This document shows positions 1 through 7,560 of a DNA stretch of 13,418 nt, in pieces. The stretch comes from JAICTV01 sp034666045. GTDB taxonomy: Bacteria > Planctomycetota > Phycisphaerae > Tepidisphaerales > Tepidisphaeraceae. The position numbers and the translations under genes are program-made. The notes under the pieces were generated by a model that ran no database searches, was not told the origin of the DNA, and was given only the letters and a program-made list of their open reading frames with translations. The stretch covers positions 1-13,418 of the forward strand of contig JAXDMN010000324.1 of the NCBI GenBank assembly GCA_034666045.1, in the 5' to 3' direction. Within the stretch, counting starts at the first letter, position 1. The number at the start of each line of letters is the position of its first letter.

Positions 1-2315
1 GGGATCGCGCGCGAAGCGACTTTGAGCGGCGTCCATGACCTGCCGTCGGCGCGACCGACGATAACCTGCTTGCCGCTCGCGCTGATCCCGGCGTAATAAC
101 CTTCGTACGCGTCGGCGCCGATCGACGGTTTGCTCACGCGAAAGATCAGTCCCGCATCGCCCGCGGGCGGCGGCGTGATGTCGGCCTCGAGGCGAAGGTT
201 TTCGTAGGCGACCTTTTCCAGGAGCGCCTTGAACCCCGGCGCGCCGCCGGTCGGGCTTGTGCGGAGTTTTCCCTCATGCGCCCACCATCCGCCGCCGATC
301 CATGACCAACCGGCGGTGTCATTCTCGTCGAAGCTGAACGTCAACGGTTCGGAAGCGGCGGCAGCAGGCTCGCCGAGCACCGGAAAATCCGTCAGGCGCA
401 GGTCCTGTGCGCCGAACGGCACGAGCGTCACGCGTTCGTCCGGCTCATTCGACCGCACGGGACTGGCCGGTGGGTCGAATGCGACGACGCCGTTCCACGC
501 CAAACCCCATTCTGGCAGCTTGCGCGCGTTAGCGGTGAGCTTCACGGGCGTGGTCTCCGCGGCGAACGGATTGGCGTCCGCGGCGGGTTTGGCGTCCACG
601 AGCAACTCAAAGCTCTCGCTCGGATTCGTCGCGCCAATCGACAACGCATAATTCCACGCGCCCTTCGGCGTCTCTTCGAACTCATCGAACCCCGGCGCCG
701 TCTGCCCGACGACGCGCTTCTCGTGATCGATCCGCAACGCATACATGAGTGGCCCGCGGTGGACGCTCACGCTGTCGTGCACGCCGCGGCGGACGCGCAC
801 GCTCATCGGCAGTTTTACGACGACTTCGTCGCCCGTCTTCCACTCGCGCGTTATTTTTCGGAATGCGCCCCGCTTGGCCGCGTCGACTGGCTGCCCGTTG
901 ACGGTGAGGCTCGGCCGCTCGCACCATCCCGGCGTGCGCAGCGACAGCGGGAAGCTTGTCGGTGCGGACATCGTGATCTTGAACCGAATCTCGTCGTCGA
1001 ACGGGTAACGCGTCTCCTGCATGACCGTCGCCGTCGCACCGCCGCCAACCCTCCCGGTCACCGTGTTCGGTGCGTACGCGATCACGGCCAGTCCGTTGTC
1101 GTTCGTCGCCATCCAGGAATTCTGCACGAACTTCGGCCAACCCTGGTGGACGTTGAAGCAGCAGCACGGGTAACCCGAGCGCGGGCCGTAGACGATGCCG
1201 TTGTCGTAATTCTGCCCAAACCCCTGGCCGCCGCGCTTCGCAATGACGTGATTTGGAAGCGTGTAGTAACGCAGCGCCGTCAGGTCGCGGTTCCACGCCG
1301 CCGGCAGCGCGTTGTACGCCATCTGCTCGAGGCGGTCGGCGTATTTGCCGTCGCCGAAGATGCGCACGATCGTCTCGTCGCTGAGCATCTGCTCGACGAT
1401 CGAGCAGAACTCGATCCCCTGCCCCGGGCTGCGGCCGGCCAAGAACTCCGTGCCGCTCTGCAGGCCGACGGACAGGCCGTGCTCGCGCATCAGGTGGGCA
1501 TCACCCGCATCGATCGCGGTCCGCTCCTTTGCGTCGCCGGTGCGCTGCCACGAGACGGCCGGCATCTTCATCGCCTGCGGGACGTTCACGTTGTGCTTCG
1601 GCTGGAAGTCGGTTCCAAAACCTTGAAACGTGTTGTCGTGCATGATCGTCGGCCAGTCGTACGCCTGGCTGCGGAGGAGGTCGACGAGCTCCAGCAGGAA
1701 CTTTTCGTGCGTACGGTTGTAGAGCCACACGACCGTGTCCATGTCGTCGCCCGCGCGGCTCTTGCCCCAGTCGCGCAGCGGGCGCTTCGGCAGTTTTTCG
1801 AGCATGTAGCGGTAGTACCTGGTGAGAAACGGCAGCACGCGCGGGTCGCCGGTCGCTTCGTGGTAGTCGCGCAAAAAATAGTTGCTGACCATCCGCGGCC
1901 ACCAGTCGTCGTTCTGCTTCGGGCCGTAAAAGCCGTCGGCGCGCTGGCTCGCGAGGCACCACTCGACCCATTTTTGTGCGCGCTGTTTCAGCGCCGCGTC
2001 ATCCAGCGTGTATGCCAGCGGAATGAGACCCTTGACGTAGTACGGACTGCGCTCCCAGTTATCTTTGTCACCGCCGCGCCAGGCGCTGGTTTCGTTCAGC
2101 TCGATCAGCGCTTCCTCCGCGTGGCCCGTCAGGCCGGCGCGTTGCATCTCGAGTTGCTTGAGCAACCACCCATTGGCGCGAACGCTCCCGAGCGGCAGGG
2201 CGGCGAACGGCGTCTCCTTCAGCGGCGGCTGGTTGTCCGGGTAATGCGCATTTCCACCGTAGACGGCACTCATGGTCACGAAAACGCAGGCGACTGCGGC
2301 GGCGAATCGGAGCAT
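1..2315 (-). CDS. Secreted GH127/DUF1680 family glycoside hydrolase with C-terminal DUF1080/LamG-like domain, 3' end missing
   Basis: Reading leftward from the ATG at 2315 gives an open frame of 771 codons with no stop; the C-terminus lies beyond base 1. Residues 1-20 form a signal peptide (basic start, hydrophobic core), so the enzyme is exported. The body matches the DUF1680 (alpha/alpha)6-barrel hydrolases, whose characterised GH127 members cleave beta-L-arabinofuranosides using a Zn-bound cysteine nucleophile. Visible active-site pieces are GTEFLAGRSP (E290, probable acid/base), GIEFCSIVEQM (E302 and C304, Zn ligands) and PCCCFNVHQGWPK (C384-C386; two of these should be the nucleophile/ligand pair). 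A beta-sandwich follows, with LRTPGW near 460 and HRGPLMYAL near 519. From about 662 a separate module (GLIFRVSK, EGYYAGIS, VIVGRADG) resembles DUF1080/concanavalin-like sugar-binding domains. The gene starts 7 nt after mutM. Substrate is unproven; related families (such as GH146) share this fold. Confidence 0.9.
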   Translation of the reverse strand, partial: MLRFAAAVACVFVTMSAVYGGNAHYPDNQPPLKETPFAALPLGSVRANGWLLKQLEMQRAGLTGHAEEALIELNETSAWRGGDKDNWERSPYYVKGLIPLAYTLDDAALKQRAQKWVEWCLASQRADGFYGPKQNDDWWPRMVSNYFLRDYHEATGDPRVLPFLTRYYRYMLEKLPKRPLRDWGKSRAGDDMDTVVWLYNRTHEKFLLELVDLLRSQAYDWPTIMHDNTFQGFGTDFQPKHNVNVPQAMKMPAVSWQRTGDAKERTAIDAGDAHLMREHGLSVGLQSGTEFLAGRSPGQGIEFCSIVEQMLSDETIVRIFGDGKYADRLEQMAYNALPAAWNRDLTALRYYTLPNHVIAKRGGQGFGQNYDNGIVYGPRSGYPCCCFNVHQGWPKFVQNSWMATNDNGLAVIAYAPNTVTGRVGGGATATVMQETRYPFDDEIRFKITMSAPTSFPLSLRTPGWCERPSLTVNGQPVDAAKRGAFRKITREWKTGDEVVVKLPMSVRVRRGVHDSVSVHRGPLMYALRIDHEKRVVGQTAPGFDEFEETPKGAWNYALSIGATNPSESFELLVDAKPAADANPFAAETTPVKLTANARKLPEWGLAWNGVVAFDPPASPVRSNEPDERVTLVPFGAQDLRLTDFPVLGEPAAAASEPLTFSFDENDTAGWSWIGGGWWAHEGKLRTSPTGGAPGFKALLEKVAYENLRLEADITPPPAGDAGLIFRVSKPSIGADAYEGYYAGISASGKQVIVGRADGRSWTPLKVASRAI

Positions 2316-2322
2316 GCGGCGG

Positions 2323-3135
2323 TTATACCCGCAGCTGCTGACATTGCGGACAGAAGTGCGTCGAACGTCCGCCGAGGACGATGCGCTCGATCGGCGTTTT
2401 GCAGCGCGGACAGGGTTTGCCTTTGCGATCGTAGACGCGATGCAGCCGCTGGAATCCCCCGGCGTTTCCGTCGGCGTCGGCGTAGTCGCGCAGGGTGCTG
2501 CCGCGGTGGGTGATGGCGCGCTTCAGGACGCGCTTGATCGACTTCGTCAGCGCGGCGACTTGCGCGGGTTTCAGCCGGTTCGCGGGCGCGAGCGGGTGGA
2601 TGCGCGCGTCGAAGAGCGATTCATCGACGTAGATGTTGCCCAGGCCCGCGACGACCGTCTGATCCATCAGCGCATTCTTGATGGCGCGGGTCGTGCGTGA
2701 CAGTCGTGCCGCAAGCTGCGCCGTCCGCATCGCCAGCGGTTCCGGCCCCATTTTCTCATCGCACGAATCACATCCAAGCCAGCGAATTTCGCCGAAGCGG
2801 CGCGGGTCGCGGAAGCGAAGCTGCTGATTTTCACCCAGGTCAAGAATTAAGTGCGTGTGCGGCGCGAGCGGCGCGCTCTTCGGCTCGACCATCAGCCGGC
2901 CGGTCATGCCGAGGTGAATGAAAAACGAATTGTCGTCATCGATCGAAAAGACGATCCGCTTTCCGCGGCGCGTGAGGCCGGTGATGGTCCGGCCGGTCAG
3001 GCTTTTCGCGAGATCGAACCCGGCCGGCGCGGTCAACATGTCGCCGCGCACGTGCACGACCTTGCGGATTCGCCGCCGCAGGACGCGCGGCGCGAGCGTG
3101 GTGACGACGGTCTGCACTTCAGGCAATTCAGGCAT
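2323..3135 (-). CDS. mutM: Formamidopyrimidine-DNA glycosylase (Fpg/MutM)
   Basis: This base-excision repair enzyme removes oxidised purines such as 8-oxoguanine from DNA and nicks the abasic site by beta/delta elimination. The 270-residue length is typical. The N-terminus MPELPEVQTVV supplies the catalytic Pro2 (Schiff base) and Glu3. K59 in RRGKRIVF corresponds to the conserved beta-hairpin lysine, and IHLGMTGRL carries the conserved His and Met. DPRRFGEI and the helix-two-turn-helix stretch ALMDQTVVAGLGNIYVDE follow. The C-terminal zinc finger is intact: C242, C245, C262 and C265 in C-x2-C-x16-C-x2-C spacing, with R257 in the GGRSTHFCP DNA-binding loop. Pro2 fixes the start at the ATG at 3133-3135. 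There is no good Shine-Dalgarno in front of it. The gene is divergent from the MoxR operon and probably co-transcribed with the downstream GH127 gene. Confidence 0.97.
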   Translation of the reverse strand: MPELPEVQTVVTTLAPRVLRRRIRKVVHVRGDMLTAPAGFDLAKSLTGRTITGLTRRGKRIVFSIDDDNSFFIHLGMTGRLMVEPKSAPLAPHTHLILDLGENQQLRFRDPRRFGEIRWLGCDSCDEKMGPEPLAMRTAQLAARLSRTTRAIKNALMDQTVVAGLGNIYVDESLFDARIHPLAPANRLKPAQVAALTKSIKRVLKRAITHRGSTLRDYADADGNAGGFQRLHRVYDRKGKPCPRCKTPIERIVLGGRSTHFCPQCQQLRV

Positions 3136-3212
3136 TGCAAATGATGATTAACGTGTGTGTCAGAAACTTTCCGCGAGCGGGCGCGTCCGTGGTTTAGGTC
3201 CGGTGGGCATAC

Positions 3213-3218
3213 TATACT
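3213..3218 (+). promoter_or_regulatory. Candidate -10 element (TATACT) for the MoxR operon, possibly bidirectional
   Basis: TATACT matches the sigma-70 consensus TATAAT at five of six positions and is the most AT-rich spot in the 122-nt gap between the divergent genes. Transcription would start near 3225, giving a leader of roughly 33 nt. No convincing -35 hexamer sits 16-18 nt upstream (TGGTTT at 3190-3195 is poor). The local sequence ACTATACT also reads TATAGT on the minus strand (3216 to 3211), so the same spot could serve mutM. This rests on a single motif. Confidence 0.4.
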
Positions 3219-3244
3219 CGGTGTCGCCAGCAGGAACCTTTGCC

Positions 3245-3250
3245 GGAGGA
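3245..3250 (+). promoter_or_regulatory. Ribosome binding site deciding the MoxR start
   Basis: GGAGGA is a strong Shine-Dalgarno. It lies 7-8 nt before the ATG at 3258 but only 1-2 nt before the in-frame ATG at 3252, and it overlaps the frame of the TTG at 3240. Spacing therefore favours 3258 as the true start. Confidence 0.75.
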
Positions 3251-3257
3251 AATGCGC

Positions 3258-4367
<1,110 letters not shown>

Positions 4368-4376
4368 CGGGGCGAT

Positions 4377-5306
4377 ATGTCGAGCGCGCCACAGACCACC
4401 GATTACCGCAAGTATCTCGACCCGCGCACCCTGGCGCGGATCGGCGGGCTCGATCTGCGCGCGCGGTTGATCGTCGAAGGGTTGATGACGGGCATGCATC
4501 GCTCGCCCTATCAGGGGGCGAGTGTCGAGTTTGCGCAGCATCGGCCGTACGTCTTCGGTGACGACATCCGCCACGTCGACTGGAAAGTGCTCGGCAAGAC
4601 CGATCGCGTTTACCTCAAGCAGTACATCGAGGAGACGAACCTCCATTTGATCTGCGTCGTCGACGCCAGCGAATCGATGGGCTACGGCACCATTCAGAGC
4701 GGCGGCGCGACATGGACGAAATACGACCACGCCACCGCGATCGCCGCGAGCATGTCGTATATGGCGATTCAGCAGCAGGATTCCGTCGGCCTGGCCGTCT
4801 TTGACAATCAGTTGAAGAAATACCTCAAGCCGAGCAATTCGCCCGCGCAGTGGAAGACGATCACACACGAGCTGACGATCGTTCCGCGCACGGCCAAGAC
4901 CGGCACCGGGCACGTGCTCGACCAGCTCGCGGAAAAACTCACGCACCGCAGCCTGATCGTCGTGCTGTCCGATTTTTTCGATGACCTCGACGGCATTAAG
5001 AAGGGCATGCGCCACCTGCGCTACAAGAAGCACGAGATGATGGTCTTCCAGGTGCTCGACCCGATGGAGATCGAGTTTCCCTTCGAGGACGTCACGCTCT
5101 TCAAGGGTCTCGAAGGACTCGGCGAACTACTGACCGAGCCGCGCGCGCTGCGCGAGGGATATCTCGAACAGTTGAATCAGTTCACCGACGAGATGAAGAA
5201 AATGTGCCGCGGGATGCACGTCGACTTCCAGCGCATGAACAGCAGCGACCCGCTTGACGTGGCGCTGAGCAACTTCCTGGCGACGAGGTCGGCTTCGATT
5301 AAGTGA
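4377..5306 (+). CDS. DUF58 domain protein with VWA-like fold
   Basis: A 309-residue soluble protein with no signal peptide or membrane segment. The DUF58 hallmark is clear: RHVDWKVLGKTDRVYLKQY just before a VWA-like Rossmann fold. The metal-ion-dependent adhesion site (MIDAS) looks complete: D96-x-S98-x-S100 in VVDASESMGYG, T177 (or T175) in KTGTGHVL, and D199 in VVLSDFFDD. DUF58 proteins are almost always encoded beside MoxR ATPases and are thought to be their partner or adaptor; the biochemical role is not settled. It lies 9 nt after the moxR-like stop and 1 nt before the next gene, so translation is likely coupled. The Shine-Dalgarno is weak (GGGG a few nt upstream), which fits coupling. 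Confidence 0.93.
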   Translation: MSSAPQTTDYRKYLDPRTLARIGGLDLRARLIVEGLMTGMHRSPYQGASVEFAQHRPYVFGDDIRHVDWKVLGKTDRVYLKQYIEETNLHLICVVDASESMGYGTIQSGGATWTKYDHATAIAASMSYMAIQQQDSVGLAVFDNQLKKYLKPSNSPAQWKTITHELTIVPRTAKTGTGHVLDQLAEKLTHRSLIVVLSDFFDDLDGIKKGMRHLRYKKHEMMVFQVLDPMEIEFPFEDVTLFKGLEGLGELLTEPRALREGYLEQLNQFTDEMKKMCRGMHVDFQRMNSSDPLDVALSNFLATRSASIK

Positions 5307-5307
5307 A

Positions 5308-7560
5308 ATGCGAGAAGTGCCGTTCATCCTCGCCGCATTTGTAACCCCGGCGTTCTTCGTCGCCGGGATTCTGCTCGCGGCGATTCCGATCGTCATCCAC
5401 ATCCTCAACCGGCGGCGCTACAAGACGGTGAACTGGGCGGCGATGGAATTCCTGCTGCGGGCGATGAGGAAAAACCGCCGGCGGCTGAAGTTCGAGCAGT
5501 GGATCTTACTGGCGACGCGCTGCCTGCTGCTCTTCCTCGTCGCGACTGCGCTAGCCAGGCCGATGGGATGCAAGGACAGCACGCTCGCCGCGATCGCCGG
5601 GCAACGCTCCGGGCTGCACGTCATCGTGATCGACAACAGCTACTCGATGGCGTACGAAGCCGGCCGACCGAACGCGGCGACGCATCTCGACCGCGCCAAA
5701 GCGCTCGCGAAGGAGCTGATCGCCACGTTCAGCGCGGGCGGCGAATCGGTTTCGATCGTCGTCGCGTCGCGGCCTGCGTCGGCGGTGCTGGCGGCGCCGA
5801 CTTATGACATCGCCGCCGCGCGCGACGCCGTCGATCGCGTGCAGCAATCGTTCGGTGCGACGGACCTGCTCGGCGCGCTGCGCCTGGCGCAGGAGATCGC
5901 GCAGAAAGAGAAAAACCTCGGCGAAAAACGCCTCTACGTCATCAGCGACGGCACGCGCAGCGCGTGGGAAACCGCCGAAGCCGACGCCGTCAAGCAGCTC
6001 GCCCCGCAGCTCGCGCAGACGTTCCGGATGACGCACTTCAACCTCGGCCGGCGCGATCAATGGAACCAAGCGGTCCTCGGCGTGCGGCCGAGCGGGAACC
6101 TCGTCACCAATAAGCTCAGCAACGACCTGATCGCGCACGTCCAGTCATTCGGCAGCGGCCCCGATCCGCTGCTCCAGTGGAAGCTCGACGACGCGACGCT
6201 TCCCGGCGGCGGGCAGGTCCACTTCACGGCCGAGCCGAAGGATCTCGCGCAGTCCGCCGCCGTCTTCAAGAGCGGCGGGGCGCACATCGTCACCGCGACG
6301 CTGAATGGCGAGGACCGCCTGCGGCTCGACAACACGCGCCATCGCGTGCTCGACGTCGTTTCCGATTTGAAACTGCTCATCGTGGAAGGCGAGCGCGGCA
6401 TGACGCGCATGAACGGCTCAGGCGCGTTTCTTGAGCTCGCCCTCGCGCCGCCGCAGGAAGGGCCGAGCGAATCCGGCGCAACGCGCAGCAACAGCTATGT
6501 CGCCCCGGAGCTTATCAGCGATCTCGAGCTCGGCAACAAGGTCCTCGGCGACTACCGCGCCGTCGTCCTCGCCGGCGTCGGACAGATCTCGCCGACGCAG
6601 GCGGATCAGCTCGCGCTGTTCGTGAAGAACGGCGGCGCGCTGATGATTTTTATGGGCGAACCGGTGGCGGCGGAGAATTACAACCAGGTCCTTCTGCCCC
6701 GCGGACTCATGCCCGGCGCGCTGACCAAGCGCGTCACCGCAGGCTCAGGGAATAACGGCTTCAACTTCGACTTCAAGCCGCACGCGGGCGTCCATCCGCT
6801 GCTTGCTGAGTTCGCCAACATCGCGCGCAGCGGCCTCGACACCGCGCAGATTTACACATACTGGCAGATGGAGCTCAAGCCCGACGCGAAGGTCGAGCGC
6901 GTGCTCGATTATCTCGCCGGCGCCAATGGCACCACCACCGCACCGGCAAACACCGCCCAGAACAAGGACCCGGCGATCACGCTCCACCAGCTCGGACTCG
7001 GACGCATCATCGTCGTCACGACCACGGCCGACCCGAACCCGGAGTGGACGACCTTTCCCGCCAAGCCGAACTACGTCACGCTGATGCACGAGCTTTTATC
7101 GGGCAGCGTGAGCACCGCCGACCGCTGGATGAACGTGTCCGCCGGCGAGCGGCTGGTGGTGCCGACAGGAATCAAGTTCACCGGGACGCCGACGCTGACC
7201 GATGCAAGTCAACGGGAGATCGTGCTTGAGCCGCTGCCGCAGGGCGGCGTCGCGGCGTACCGAAGTCCGCCGCTGGTGAGGCCGGGCATCTATCGGCTCT
7301 CGACCGGCGCGGCAACGGTGCCGATCGCCGTCAACATCCCGCCGGAGGAAGCGGACGTGCGCACGCTTGACGATGCGGCGATCAAGAAGTCGCTCGGCGA
7401 CGCGCCGGTGGAATTGCAGGGCGACGTGCTGCCGATCGCCGTCAGCGGCGTCGCCACCGCCGGCAACGACTTCGGCTGGCCGTTCATGCTGCTCGGCGCG
7501 ATGCTCGTCGCGGCGGAGTGTTTCATGGCGATGCGGTTTGGACATTATCGACGAACGTGA
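5308..7560 (+). CDS. BatA-like membrane protein with VWA domain and GATase-like region
   Basis: A 750-residue membrane protein. The N-terminal BatA-type segment has a hydrophobic helix (about 6-33) ending IPIVIHILNRRRYKTV, then a conserved cytoplasmic stretch NWAAMEFLLRA and a second helix (about 64-84, WILLATRCLLLFLVATALA). A VWA domain follows with an intact MIDAS: D109-x-S111-x-S113 in VIDNSYSM, T185 in GATDLLGAL, and D214 in VISDGT. Around 411-447, DYRAVVLAGVGQ and FVKNGGALMIFMG resemble a class I amidotransferase-like fold, but no catalytic cysteine is visible. A last helix (about 724-742) anchors the C-terminus, so the large central part is probably extracytoplasmic. It starts 1 nt after the DUF58 stop, and its own TGA overlaps the next ATG. 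It resembles BatA/BatB of aerotolerance-type operons but is much longer, so no gene symbol is assigned. Confidence 0.88.
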   Translation: MREVPFILAAFVTPAFFVAGILLAAIPIVIHILNRRRYKTVNWAAMEFLLRAMRKNRRRLKFEQWILLATRCLLLFLVATALARPMGCKDSTLAAIAGQRSGLHVIVIDNSYSMAYEAGRPNAATHLDRAKALAKELIATFSAGGESVSIVVASRPASAVLAAPTYDIAAARDAVDRVQQSFGATDLLGALRLAQEIAQKEKNLGEKRLYVISDGTRSAWETAEADAVKQLAPQLAQTFRMTHFNLGRRDQWNQAVLGVRPSGNLVTNKLSNDLIAHVQSFGSGPDPLLQWKLDDATLPGGGQVHFTAEPKDLAQSAAVFKSGGAHIVTATLNGEDRLRLDNTRHRVLDVVSDLKLLIVEGERGMTRMNGSGAFLELALAPPQEGPSESGATRSNSYVAPELISDLELGNKVLGDYRAVVLAGVGQISPTQADQLALFVKNGGALMIFMGEPVAAENYNQVLLPRGLMPGALTKRVTAGSGNNGFNFDFKPHAGVHPLLAEFANIARSGLDTAQIYTYWQMELKPDAKVERVLDYLAGANGTTTAPANTAQNKDPAITLHQLGLGRIIVVTTTADPNPEWTTFPAKPNYVTLMHELLSGSVSTADRWMNVSAGERLVVPTGIKFTGTPTLTDASQREIVLEPLPQGGVAAYRSPPLVRPGIYRLSTGAATVPIAVNIPPEEADVRTLDDAAIKKSLGDAPVELQGDVLPIAVSGVATAGNDFGWPFMLLGAMLVAAECFMAMRFGHYRRT

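Noticed and set aside
723..2513. Plus-strand open frame of about 596 codons opposite the GH127 gene and the end of mutM
   Set aside because: The minus strand encodes a clear hydrolase with signal peptide and active-site motifs plus mutM. The plus-strand product is Arg/Ala/Val/His-rich with no recognisable motif, as expected for the antisense of high-GC genes.
3240..3257. TTG start at 3240 (or ATG at 3252) for the MoxR gene
   Set aside because: The strong GGAGGA site lies inside the coding sequence for the TTG and only 1-2 nt from the ATG at 3252; spacing fits the ATG at 3258.
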